Assembly (NCBI GenBank): GCA_038087015.1
Contig: JASBNA010000098.1
Location: forward strand, 1 to 64,000
Direction: 5' to 3'
DNA from: Cerrena zonata
Lineage: Eukaryota; Basidiomycota; Agaricomycetes; Polyporales; Cerrenaceae
DNA: 64,000 nucleotides
A model generated the notes under the pieces. That model worked only from the letters and a program-made list of their open reading frames with translations. It did not search any database and had not been told where the DNA came from. The position numbers and the translations under genes were made by a program. Position 1 is the first letter of the stretch; every line of letters starts with the position of its first letter. Positions 24,754 to 36,190 of this stretch are shown here, piece after piece.

Positions 24754-25468
24754 CACTGGATCGTGGCCCGAATTTTAGGCTTCATAAAAGTAAGGTCAAA
24801 TTTTATAAAAAGTCTCTTACAAAATATGATTTTAAGCACCTAAAAATTGTCAAAAAATGCAGAATTTCTGCAGAATTTGATGAATCATAAAATCCTTGGC
24901 TAATTCAGACTTTTGTATCTAATTTTTAGACTTTAGAAATATTGAATTTTTGTTTATTTTTTATTGAAGAAAAGTTTACTATACAAAATTTCAAATTTTG
25001 ATACACTTTTATTTCCCTAGAAATCATAATATAATTGTATATATCAAAATAAAGTGTTATAAATAGAGAGCCTAGAGAGAAGATATAGACTACTATTGTT
25101 AGTAAATCATAGTCTCTGTCAATTATACTATCTGATAGAGATATTTAAGTATGCAATATCACTGACCTTTCCAAATTAGCAGTTTAAATTTTATATCACT
25201 TTTGGAGAAGCAAAAGTGCATCAAAATTTGAAATTTTGTATAGTAAACTTTTCTTCAATAAAAAATAAACAAAAATTCAATATTTCTAAAGTCTAAAAAT
25301 TAGATACAAAAGTCTGAATTAGCCAAGGATTTTATGATTCATCAAATTCTGCAGAAATTCTGCATTTTTTGACAATTTTTAGGTGCTTAAAATCATATTT
25401 TGTAAGAGACTTTTTATAAAATTTGACCTTACTTTTATGAAGCCTAAAATTCGGGCCACGATCCAGTG
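24754..25468. mobile_element. CACTG-type hairpin MITE, copy 3 (subfamily A, 715 bp)
   Basis: Flanked by AGC (24751-24753 and 25469-25471). The central unique part is inverted relative to copy 1, while the arms look the same either way, as expected for a near-palindromic element. Inserted in the TATGGG element. Confidence 0.88.
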
Positions 25469-26297
25469 AGCAATATTTCTCTCGACATTTCCACTGAACA
25501 GATTGGCCATTATCCAAACATTGCATCAACATACTAAGTAGTTAAGCTCTGAGTTCTCTTGCATTGGTAGCCTCATAAATATGAGATAAAGGTTCATACA
25601 AGTTATCGTACTAGCGAGCAAGGGACAACATAATAACACTTATAATAGCAATACTAGCATCGTATCACTACTACATCAGGAAAAACCCAAATCACTTTTT
25701 AGTACTATAAAATCACTATCACTACTATCAGACTACTATCAATACTATTTTTTTCCTACAGTTACTAAATTCATTAGCAAAGTACTATTCTCACTATGCA
25801 AACTATATATCTTTACATATAAATAATAAAATCTATATTATATAAACTAGTTGTTATAATTATGATATCTGCAAGATAGTTGATAACTTACTTTGAAATA
25901 TTAGAAAAATCCTTTTGTCTGATGTATGCTGATTGTAATATACTCAATTGTAATAGCTCTAGTTGAATTCTAATCTTTCTCAAAATTTTAATAATATCTA
26001 ATGAAAATATTATTATAGCTATACTAACCTTGTCTATTATTTTTCAGTATTACTAATTACAAAATAATTTTGTTAGACTATAATATTTATTAATCTTGCA
26101 TATCATTTCTTACAGTTTTTGTTGTACTGACTGCACAATAATTGTACTAACTATAGAGAAATGTAATATTTACCTTGAGATTATCTGATCTATTTTTACT
26201 ACTATTGTACACTGTCTCTCACTTTATTGACCACAAAGTAGCTTTTCTAACTGTAAAACAATTACTGGCTATAAAATAATATCATCTAAGATATATT

Positions 26298-27735
26298 TGT
26301 TACGCGGTAGAGCCGATGTAACGTAGTCAAAGTCTAAGTCAAGGATATCGAGTAGGAATAGGGACTGGGTTATCCTAAACCTAAGACGAGAGTTCACTCT
26401 AGCCACTCGGTATGGTTCTCTGAGGTTCAAGTCCGCAGACTCTAGCGAGCCTTGGGCACAGGCGAAGCTGGCCAAGTCAAGCAGGCAGCACTGGACCCTA
26501 GCCCAAATTTTAGGCTTCATAAAAGTAAGGTCAAATTTTATAAAAAGTCTCTTACAAAATATGATTTTAAGCACCTAAAAATTGTCAAAAAATGCAGAAT
26601 TTCAGCAAAATTTGATGAATCATAAAATCCTTGGCTAATTCAGACTTTTGTGTCTAATTTTTAAACTTTAGAAATATTGAATTTTTGCTTATTTTTTATT
26701 GGAGAAAAGTTTACTATGCAAAATTCAAAATTTTGATACACTTTTATTTCTCTAGAAATCATAATATAATTGTATATATCAAAATAAAGTGTTATAAATA
26801 GAGAGCCTAGAGAGAAGATATAGACTACTATTGTTGGTAAATCATAGTCTCTGTCAATTATACTATCTGATAGAGATATTTAAGTATGCAATATCACTGA
26901 CCTTTCCAAATTAGCAGTTTAAATTTTATATTACTTTTGGAGAAACAAAAGTGTGTCAAAATTTTGAATTTTGCATAGTAAACTTTTCTCCAATAAAAAA
27001 TAAGCAAAAATTCAATATTTCTAAAGTTTAAAAATTAGACACAAAAGTCTGAATTAGCCAAGGATTTTATGATTCATCAAATTCTGCAGAAATTCTGCAT
27101 TTTTTGACAATTTTTAGGTGCTTAAAATCATATTTTGTAAGAGACTTTTTATAAAATTTGACCTTACTTTTATGAAGCCTAAAATTTGGGCTACGGTCCA
27201 GTGCAGAGGGTCAGGAGTTACAGGGGTAAATCCACGTAGATTCAGTCTGGGGAATCGGTAGCTAGTTACAGGCTGTCTTTAAATACTGTTGAGAACAATG
27301 GAAAAGGGGATCTCGGGGAGAAGGCAAGGAGACGGGGAAGTTAGCAAGAAGGGAAGCGAGAAGTTAACAGATAAGACGGAAAGCGGAGGAAGCACTACCT
27401 AAATAAGGGAGCTTGGTGATGGTGAGAACATAGCTACTGGATAAGGGTATACTGGCTAAGTGCCCATGTGGGAATAGATGGGGACAGAAGAGAAATGATG
27501 CGAGGATACTCCAAGGTGATCCGAGGAGATCCGAGGAGATAACCAACTTGGTTATGATCATCGCACAGATGATCGGGCTGCAGGTCAGGCGGTTGCTGGG
27601 ATCAAATGGAATGTGGGTGGTGTCGGGAACTGGAGTTCAGAATGGGATGGGTGGTCGTGGCAAACTGTCCTGGTTGAGGAGTAGAGGAAGAAAAAGATCG
27701 GGCAGATCAGAGTGTGTAACACCGAGCGTGTAACA
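26298..27735. mobile_element. Solo LTR with a MITE inside
   Basis: Begins TGTTACGCGG and ends GCGTGTAACA, with ATATT repeated at 26293-26297 and 27736-27740. The other copy of the host element (49001-51006) lacks this segment and shows the empty site. After removing the MITE (715 bp plus 3 bp) the LTR is about 720 bp. Its sequence differs from the LTRs at 54891/62814, although both share TGTTAC...GTAACA ends, so it comes from a different Ty3/Gypsy-like family. Confidence 0.82.
26489..27203. mobile_element. CACTG-type hairpin MITE, copy 4 (subfamily A, 715 bp)
   Basis: Starts CACTGGACCCTAGCCC and ends GGGCTACGGTCCAGTG, with CAG repeated on each side (26486-26488, 27204-27206). It lies inside the solo LTR, so it is the innermost layer of the nest. 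Confidence 0.88.
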
Positions 27736-29550
27736 ATATTAAAAGTAAATAATAGTATTGAATGTAGCTCTATTAGTGAAATTGTTGATATAGAATATAT
27801 AACATTGCTCTAATATAGTAGCACTGGTCTATAACCTGAAAGCTACTATATCAAAATATGCATTAGGAAAAATCTCATTTTTAAATTAGCATCAAATCAG
27901 CACTTTTATTTGCTATTGATACTTTGAAATACTACATAAAATTAGGCATTTTCCTTATATTGCTAATTGAATTTAATTAAAATATAGTTATTTGATCTTT
28001 AGCCAAAGACTTCTATAATTTTTACAGCTATATTCTACTATAATAATTACCCACAAAATAATGCCAGGAATCATATCAAATTTGATGTAAACTATGAATA
28101 TAGCTAAGCTGGTTGTATAGTACAGTAGATTAGTGCTTTTTAGATACCTGAAATTGAGACTAAACTTTGACAAATTGAAGATTCTAAATATTTCTCTCAA
28201 TTTCTGTAAAAGTAATTCTAAGATAGCTAATAAAGTATCTATAATTTTGACATATGGATATCATATTCAGAATCTCCTCAAAAATCCGGTTCTAAAGACA
28301 TATAATATGTCCCTATAATGTAGAGAAACAGCAAGGATTCTCAAGTTTTAAGTTGCTTGGTAGATTGAAGATAGTCTGGGACCAATCTAATCATATCTCG
28401 TGTTCCTGTGATCCGATCAGCGCCGTTGAGAGTGCGTCGGAAAGCCCCGGATCACGGCTTTCCAACGCCGCCTCAAGCGCCCTGCCACGTCGCCATTTGA
28501 CTTCGAAACTTCGCCCACATCCTCTCTCTCTCTCTCTCTTTTCTCCCATGTCTCTTCTCCTTTTGCTGCTATTCCTTTTCATCCTATCTTTGTTTGCTTT
28601 GAGTATGTACTTCACACTACCTTCTGGTACCCTATCCACCTATTCTCACTGCTTTTTGGTGCAATATTCAATGTTCTGGTAAGTCATTAAGCTATTCTAC
28701 TCCTAATTAGACCTTCTGATATTCAAGTTCAAGTTTCCTTATCTTTGTCAACTCAATGTAAGTTCTTTGCATCTTCATATCTTCATATCATCTGCTCATA
28801 GACTCTTTCAGTGCTATCTTTGTCTATATATCCCCTTTTGTTATTGTTAGCACTATCTTATTGTAATTGTTTTACTATATTTTAAATAAAATTGACTTTT
28901 GCTGTTCTCTAATTTTGACTTGAGAGAAATGGAAATAGAGAGAAATATTTCTAAAAAGTGCAAACTAGTGGGAAAATAGTGCTCTGATAGTATTTTGATA
29001 GTGCTTTAATAGTACTTCAAATAGTGGGGGGTTTGTAATTAGTAGAATCCTGACTATGTTAACTATTTAGCACTATTTAGCATTATATTGTACTAAATAC
29101 TGAATTGGGTTTTTCCTGATGTAACTAGAGATATTTTATAATTCTTACCCAAATTTCTAGTCTCATAGGTCATCCCATTAGCCCTGGGGCTCATGAACAA
29201 TGGAACCAAGTCAGAAGAAGAAGCTTAGATACCGATTTGGCTGAGATTGACATATCATACATGAGACCTGGTGACTAGCTTGGAGCCCTCAAATAGGTGT
29301 TTGATGAGAAATGTAAAACATGTTGTCGCAGAAACCTGACTCGGCGTACAATCAGCTTCAACTTCGCGTAGAGTTGTTGAGTGGATCACAACTTAGCGCG
29401 GAATTCCCAGCTCACTTACCGCGCGCGAGCCAAAAACATACCGTGGAAGACAATAATTTTGGGACACTATATTACCCATACGGCTGTGCCTCAGCCTGAC
29501 TCCAATCCCGCAACTCATTGCGAACCACACATAAAGCACGTACATTATAC

Positions 29551-30240
29551 ATGAGTTGGTATTCACCCTTGTTAGATCTCGTACGTGCACCCCCAGTGGA
29601 GACCAGAGACAACCCTGAAGACGAGATGCCGTACACCTATCCATCGAATAACCAAGACGACTATGTCTTCTTCTGGAAGATAACCGAGACACACGGATGG
29701 GCATCTCAATGGTACAACGCACCGTTTCGAGCCCAGGTAGACATCCGTATCGAGCCCTCGTCATCGTCATCACACACCAAACCTATCCATATCCAAAGTT
29801 CAGGGGAACATCTATTCCCGACAGCCGAACACTGGATGATGGCGTGTAAGGCTCTCCTGTTCGACGATCAAGAGATCTTTTCTCAGATCGTCTTGACCAC
29901 CGGGACATCTCCTGATACAATGAAAGCGATCAAGTCACTTGGTCGGAAGGTGTCGAACTTTGATGAAGAGTTGTGGGTGGCCGCGAGGTATCGGATTGTC
30001 GTAGAAGGGAACCTAGGAAAGTTCCGAGAGAATAAAGAGTTGAGGGAGAAACTGCTGGCGACGGAAGAGAGGTGGATTGTGGAAGCAAGTCCGATGGATA
30101 GGATTTGGGGCGTTGGGTTTGGCGAAAAGAGGGCGCTGAGTGTGAAGAAGAGCTGGGGGTTGAATCTATTGGGAAGGGCTTTGATGGATGTCAGGAAAAC
30201 GTTGAAAGAGGAGGAGCCGGGTGTACAAGGCGAGAGATGA
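29551..30240 (+). CDS. NADAR-domain protein (YbiA-like)
   Basis: Single-exon frame of 229 residues with the NADAR/YbiA fold signatures in order: YVFFWKITETHGWASQWY, the core motif AEHWMMACKALLF, the IKSLGRKVSNFDEELW block, VVEGNLGKF, and VEASPMDRIWGVGFG. The C-terminal WGLNLLGRALMDVR is conserved too. The family hydrolyses N-glycosidic bonds: bacterial YbiA acts on early riboflavin intermediates, and others are tied to ADP-ribose or NAD metabolism. The exact substrate here is unknown. An in-frame ATG lies 11 codons upstream (29518); 29551 starts closer to conserved sequence. The start is only about 70 bp from the nested transposon block ending at 29480, so its promoter may lie in transposon DNA. 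Confidence 0.85.
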   Translation: MSWYSPLLDLVRAPPVETRDNPEDEMPYTYPSNNQDDYVFFWKITETHGWASQWYNAPFRAQVDIRIEPSSSSSHTKPIHIQSSGEHLFPTAEHWMMACKALLFDDQEIFSQIVLTTGTSPDTMKAIKSLGRKVSNFDEELWVAARYRIVVEGNLGKFRENKELREKLLATEERWIVEASPMDRIWGVGFGEKRALSVKKSWGLNLLGRALMDVRKTLKEEEPGVQGER

Positions 30241-30601
30241 GAATCGTAGAGACCAATCTTGAGTTTTTCTTTTTGCTTGAGCTGCTGTTCAAATTTGGGG
30301 ACCGAGTCCATGTCAGCGTGCCGTCGTCTCGCGCACTGTGTATAATAATATCTTGACCGGTAGGACGCATCTACATATGTTGCCAATTGAGAGTCGCAGC
30401 AAGTTGCTGATTGGAAACAGAGAAACCGGGGTGAAAAGATTTTTCACCATTGTTTGTTGCGGACAAACAGCCTATGATACGGGTGAAATGGTTTTCTTAC
30501 TTTGTGTCTTATCCCACCATCTTCTTCATTGAAGTTCATTCACGACCTACGACTCTAGCGTCGCATACAGTCCTCGTAGCTCTCTCATACCTTGAGCTAC
30601 C

Positions 30602-32726
30602 ATGTCGGACTTTGGTACCCCTCCAGAAATCCCGACAGCTCTGCAACAATACAAGTAAATCCCATATTTCTCTGACACTTCAGTTTTCTAACGGAGAGGC
30701 AACTAGCTCATATGTCGAGGATCCAAAATGGCAACGCAAGTTCTCAATGGTCTGGGCAATAACGGTTGCTATCGCCATCGTACTCTCCGCTCGCCATTTT
30801 ATTCGGGCCATGTACCAAGGACGAGCGTTCACCGGACTGTTCGGTGTATCGGAAGATAATACTGGAAAGTCATACACACCCATCAATGTCGAAGAGAAAG
30901 TCCCGATACATAGCAAACGACGGATAGCGGGATTCGCCCACTCAGTGCTTGCTCTATTCAGTTGGACTCTTCCGGGTGTTGAGTTGAGCTTTGGACAGAG
31001 TGAGTACATCGTCTGTCATAGAACGAACAAGAATGCTGATTGGTTCTCTTAGTGATCATTGTTGGTGGATACCTGGCGACAGTACTTATTTGCATCGTTA
31101 TGAAGGCAGAGCTTGTAAACAACCCCAACCGTGCTGGTATGCTCTCACCTTTTCCGAATCGTCTCAAAGCTAACCCACATCCAAGGCTTCCTCGCTCTTG
31201 CCCAACTTCCCGTCGTATTCCTCTTCGGAACCAAGAACTCCGTCGTTTCCCTCCTCCTCGGTCCTGGTCACGGTTATGAAAAGCTCAACTATATTCACCG
31301 ATGGTCCGGTCGAGGGTTGTTTATTGGTGCAGCAGTACACGGAGTCCTGTGGATCCGGAACCACCTGCAATACGGCCTCGCTATCCTTGGTTCCCAGAAA
31401 GAGACTTCGGGCGTTGCTGCCTTTGGTCTTCTCTGCGTGATCGTGCTGACTTCACTGAGGCCTATCAGACGGTTGTTCTACCAAGGATTCTGGGTGGTAC
31501 ATGTACTTGGATATGTCGCATTTTTCGTGACAATTTGTTATCACACAATCTACGCCAGCCCCTGGATATTCCCCCCATTAGCCTTCTATGGACTTGACAT
31601 CCTGTTGCGTTTGTTCAGATACAGGATCAAAGATGCGTCCCTCACAGCTGTCGACCAGAACATGACTATTGTACGTATCCTCTTATTCCCATCCATCTCT
31701 CAAACTGAAGTATCTCTTGCTTCAGATCAATATCCACGACTGCGACGCAGGCTGGCAAGCAGGCCAACACGTCCGCCTCCGTGTCTTCTTCTCCAACCGG
31801 ATCTTCGAATCTCACCCACTTACCATTCTAAACGCACCCCCTTCATCCTCATGCCTCCCCAACAATCGTTCCATGACCCTCGCAGCTCGAGCATGCGGTG
31901 ATTGGACGAGGGCTCTCAACTCTTACGCCCTTGGGGAACAAGAACGTCTAGACAATAATAAGCTAAACGAAAAGCTGGATAGTATACAGGTTCCGGTACA
32001 TGTGATGATCGACGGTCCATACGGAGGATCTAGCGTTGACCTTGGGGAGTATGAGAGTGTGTTATTGATCGCTGGTGGGAGTGGGGCGACGTTTACGATC
32101 GGGTTATTGGATGATATCGTGGCGAGGTGTGTGAAGCTCGGGAGGAAGAATGGAGAGCGGACGAGGAGAATCGAGTTTGCGTGGTGCATTCGGTCATTTG
32201 GTTCGTTCTCCTCATTTCCCTTTACTTCGCGAAATGCTGACTTGGGTCAATTCGATTAGCATGTATCGAATGGTTCTCGCCCATGCTCATGGAAATTGCA
32301 AACATCGTAGCAACAAGTTCTTCACTTGATCTCCACATTTCGATCTACGTCACCTGTCTCTGCGACCCTTCAGCAGTTCCTCCCATTCCCAACAGCGACG
32401 TCACCGTCTTCCGACCCTCCGTCACAACTCTCCTCCAAGAACTTGTCTCACCACCAGAGTCGCTTCCCTCCCAAGCCCGTCTCTCAGCACTCTCCACCCA
32501 CTCGTCTGACTCGCATTCGAATGAAGACGACGATGCAGAAGAAGATTTGGAGAAATGCATGAAATCGAAATTACAGTGGGTCGGGTTGGGTGGTGGTGTT
32601 GCGGTGTGTGCGAGTGGACCCGAGTCGTTGATCCGGGAGAGTCAGAATGCGGTGGCGAAGATGGGAGTGATGAGAGGGGTTGAGCTTGGTGGGGTTGCGT
32701 TGCATACGGAGCTCTTTGCTTTATGA
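30602..32726 (+). CDS. Ferric-chelate reductase, FRE/NOX-type transmembrane protein
   Basis: Plasma-membrane flavocytochrome that reduces extracellular iron or copper with cytosolic NADPH. The ATG at 30602 (MSDFGTPPEIP) opens exon 1, ending near 30655. An intron then leads to SYVEDPKWQRKFSMVW and the first membrane helix. Haem-ligand regions are YIHRWSGRGLFIGAAVHG and FWVVHVLGY...CYHTIY. The FAD-binding part has AGQHVRLRVFF and HPLTI. The NADPH part has GGSGATFTIG and the C-terminal CASGPESL. Further introns were checked near 31000-31050, 31138-31186, 31671-31724 and 32200-32260. A low-complexity Ser/Asp/Glu insert (about 32490-32560) lies in the C-terminal domain. Stop at 32724-32726. No break seen. 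Confidence 0.92.
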
Positions 32727-33080
32727 TTTTTTTGCTGGATATAGATTCATGGATGGACTTTCGTCGCGGTGCTGTGATAGTTGTTTGTACTTTGTATGCA
32801 TTGGTTGTAATATTAGCTCGTGTTATTATTGTTTTTGACATTCGGGGATGTGTACATATAAGTTAACTAAAATTGCTCATACTTCTAGCAAAGATCACGA
32901 GCTCGGAGCAACTTGAATCTATCAGGAAGGGGATCATCGATTTTGGCTACAGGCTGGGCAAGGGATTCTTGAACACCAAGGGGACGTAGTTAGAAGCCTA
33001 TCCCTCGTGTTATGGGGTTATATAGCAAACTTCTTGGTTTTCCTATTCGTCATTTATGGCAAGATTAGACTGGAGTCCCT

Positions 33081-35210
33081 CAAGGATATGTCCATTTAGG
33101 TTGCTGCCATACTGGGCAACTAAGATGTTTGGCCGGAGCAGAGTGGAATTTGTGAACTGGACCTTGAGAGTGTTCGAACTGTTAGAAGTTGTGAGTCAAT
33201 CAATCATCAAGAGATGAACGTAAATTCCTCACCGCTTGTTTCCAGTCGAATAGATTGAGGAATCCATCGAGCGGACACACTGCGCAGGTCAATTGTACAG
33301 GAAGAGAATCCATTTCTTCAGGCGTGACTGTCGTATAATCCTCACCGCAAGCCATAATAATGTGCTCCAGGTCGTCGGCATAGGTGAGATCCTTCAGCTT
33401 TGGCCTCGTGCTCCCATAAACCAGATTGGTGATTACGCCCTCATATATGTCCCCGTGTTTGTCGTAAGAGTATTGAAACGGACCAGGCACACAGCAGTGA
33501 GCCAAAACATTAGGCTGAGAGATTGACCTAGAGCATCTCGAGCAGATGACGAACTGGGAGACCGCCAAGGCACATGGATCGATACTAAGAGGAAGCGAGA
33601 GAGCGTTTGAGACTAATTTTGCGATCGTTGCCAGTCCTTCTTGCTTCAATTCCTCGTAGTATCGGTCGAACACTGGCTCTAGTTTCTCAAGATCTTTGCG
33701 CGTCACAGAGACAGAGACATCCCCAGTTGGTGGCACGTCGATGAGAGACTTGACTTCAGGCAGGAACAGAAAGCCGTAGGTATATGGTGATTTACCGCCG
33801 ACAGACGTTTTGAGGACTTCCTCGAGTAGTTTGACTCTGGATTCTATGGCAGCCTTTCGCATCGCAAAAAGCCGTTCTCTTCTGATCGTGTTCATGGCTT
33901 GCAGAATCACGGGTTCCTTGGTCTTCCAGGCTGTTTAAACAGAGTCAAATATGAGCGGTTAGCACTAACATTCGAGAGACACTTACTGCCATCGGTCCAT
34001 GGTTTCGGTTGAATGATGTTCGAGATATTCCACAGAGGGTGCGAGTTGTCGTCGTAAAACCCATTACTGAATTCCAAGTCCTCACCGTATCCGAGTACCT
34101 TCAATCGATCGCAAGTTCTGGAAGAAGAGCATCAGCAGGAACATTCCTATATATATGACATTTAACCCCACTCTTTCTTCCTATCCTCTCTCAAAATTTT
34201 AAGCTCTTCCTTACGGGCATTTTTGCTTTGGAGCGACCATGCTATGCATGCTTGTGCAAACTATTCACAGATGTGAGCATCTAGCAAGTTCCATCAAAGT
34301 GTTTCCTGCATACCTTTGCTCGGTCATCTTTCTGTGCGCGAAGTTCAGCGATAGCTTGGGCACGCTGCTCGACGTGTATCAATTCGGGCCATCGTTCCTT
34401 GAACGCTTCGATAGTAGGTTTGTGGCGACCCAGGCTGGTGGTATTTTCTGGTTCCGGTAGCATGATGTTAGTTCTAAACATTCACGGTTGTGATGCAAGT
34501 CCTTACCACCTATGATGCTTTCTATGATCTCATCGGGAATCTTCTCCTCACGACCTTTATTAAAGGACTCAAGATCACCACGCGCATGGCAGCGAGAGAC
34601 ATGAAAGCTGTGATACTGGTCAATATTGAGAGGGCGTTGTCTAGCAATCAAGTACTTACAACTCCAATTTGCAAGGAGAGCAATACCGCGCTCCTACTTC
34701 CCAAAATATTTCCTTGCCGTTGCTATGCAACTCCAGACAATGCTACAGTGACCAGATGATAAATCAGATCAGTATGAAGCTCAGTGTGTCGCGAGTATAC
34801 GTACGTGGCAATGTGAAACGAAACATAGATTCGCGTAGGCCGGCTCGCTCAGGAACGAAGGACAGTCAGGGAGACCAGGTACGTTCTTGCGTGAGGTTTT
34901 CCAGAGCAAGACCGATGTGCGACTCATCAGGAGTTGCCTGAAATCTTTGGAGGTACGACTTAGGTTCAGCAGATCCATGGGCTCCAGGTGGCCTAATATC
35001 TAGTCGCCGAGGAGAAGATCAGAGAACAAGTCCAATGACGCGTTGGGGAATACACACTTCAAACAGGATATCGAGTGGCATTTGGAGCATATTTGTCAGG
35101 TCACCTCTGTGGCCACGGATGGATCGACGACGCGTTGGGGATACGGAGGAGCCTGCAATAGCAACATATTGTTCTGTTTTTGCGTTTTTGGATCGGGTAA
35201 GGTTTGCCAT
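33081..35210 (-). CDS. F-box protein, family 2, copy 1
   Basis: The ATG at 35210 opens a basic N terminus, then a split F-box: MPLDILFE, intron, and PMDLLNLSRTSKDFRQLLMS. LPDCPSFLSEPAYANLCF and a Cys-rich strip (GARYCSPCK) are typical of mushroom F-box proteins. Later exons give RHKPTIEAFKERWPELI, VLGYGEDLEFSNGFYDD, IIQPKPWTD and a long exon (33910-33200) with LLEEVLKT, EVKSLIDVPP and LEKLEPVFDRYYEEL. The last intron probably begins after DWKQA and the final exon would stop at 33081-33083; without it the frame stops at 33200. Expected role is substrate adaptor of an SCF ubiquitin ligase; the target is unknown. The paralogue at 40522 has a longer C terminus. Confidence 0.78.
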
Positions 35211-36190
35211 AGGTAAGTGTTTGCGATGTTCGTGGTCTGAGAGAAAGGTGGGGTGTGTCGTAACGCGATTTCAGGTTCGAGTTTATCAACTTTATGGAAC
35301 TTTCGGCGCCAGAGGTGGACCTTCAACTATTGTCAAAGGACAATGCGATGTCAAAGAGTGGTCGACTGTTGGTGCTTCTACCATTGTGACTTGGTTGAAT
35401 CACGTCGGACAATGGTTGAGCGCTGTCCTAATCCTACTAATCAATAGAAATGTCTGAGCGCGAGATGGGGTAACTCTCCAAGGCAGCTCTTCAAACCCCG
35501 TTCTGATCCTGCGCATGTTGAGGAGATTTGCTGCTATATAGAAGGCCACTTGCACCGTCAGTCCTGCACAATCATTGAAGTTGCATTGAAGTGTCATACC
35601 GTACCTCACAAAGCTGCATGTCGTTTCCTGGCACATTTTCTAATTCCAGTCACCACAGGTCGGTCAATATTGGATACTGAGCGTGGTTTCGCTCACGTCG
35701 CGGTCAACACGAGCAGAGCATATCGAGTTAAATTGTACAGACGATATCTGGAGATGAATAGTGAACCTTTGGCTGTGCGCATATACTTACCGTGGTCTAC
35801 ATGCGAAGTCCTGTCGGTGCCGTACATCAAAGTCAGCTTTACAGTACCAAATTAGAACACTATGATTAGACTTCTGATATACTACTGTCTTAAGTACCAC
35901 CAAAATGTGATAAGCTCCAAATACAGAATATATTAGCTAGTTATATTGTGCACAATATTATCCTCAGAGCAGAAAATCTGTTTATTCCATAGTACCACCG
36001 GGAAAAGGTCGGGTAAATTCACTATATATTACATCCTCCATATAAATTATAGTAACCATAATTGAGACCCCTTGACACATGAGTACATTAAGATGAATTT
36101 CTACACCAGGCGCCAGGAACTCGATGTTGAATAGTTTGTTGCCTCATTTGGTCGGAGCTCTTGGTTCCAAGGTAAGTCTCAAGTTTCCGT
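35211..36190. other. Intergenic stretch between two F-box paralogues, with a duplicated segment
   Basis: 35685-35838 repeats the 24424-24573 segment. 35230-35460 and 37220-37440 are similar to each other because they are the 5' flanks of the two paralogues. 35850-36130 is AT-rich with nothing recognised. Confidence 0.45.
35685..35838 (+). repeat. Duplicated segment, copy 2
   Basis: Contains FAHVAVNTSRAYRVKLYRR and PWSTCEVLSVPYIKVS, matching the segment at 24424-24573. About 17 bp of extra sequence near 35750 separates the two halves, which could be an intron or an indel. Confidence 0.5.

Larger units (their letters stand above)
25674..29121. mobile_element. 2-kb TA-flanked AT-rich TIR element, copy 1, split by a solo LTR
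   Basis: The ends CATCAGGAAAAACCCAA and TTGGGTTTTTCCTGATG sit between TA dinucleotides. Without the solo LTR and one 5-bp duplication it is 2,005 bp, matching the inverted copy at 49001-51006. The interior is very AT-rich with a GC-rich patch and a CT repeat near 28530. No transposase is visible. The TA target suggests a Tc1/mariner-like nonautonomous element. Confidence 0.82.
24606..29480. mobile_element. TATGGG-family TIR element, second copy, split by nested insertions
   Basis: The ends TATGGGCTATATAGAGTCCC and the inverse of GGGACACTATATTACCCATA are flanked by CGGCTG at 24600-24605 and 29481-29486. Removing the MITE at 24754-25468 and the TA-flanked element at 25674-29121 leaves about 0.7 kb, close to the 666-bp copy at 21024. 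Its left end matches the right end of that copy, so the two lie in opposite orientation. Confidence 0.82.

Noticed and set aside
26424..26434. B-box-like GGTTCAAGTCC in the solo LTR as a tRNA or SINE
   Set aside because: No A box at proper spacing and no cloverleaf pairing.
28353..28682. Leucine-rich open frame that could be a small membrane protein
   Set aside because: It arises from a CT repeat in the 2-kb TA element and is altered by indels in the other copy (49440-49625).
21018..29480. CRISPR-like or satellite array
   Set aside because: The repeats are dispersed elements with target duplications, not regular spacer arrays.
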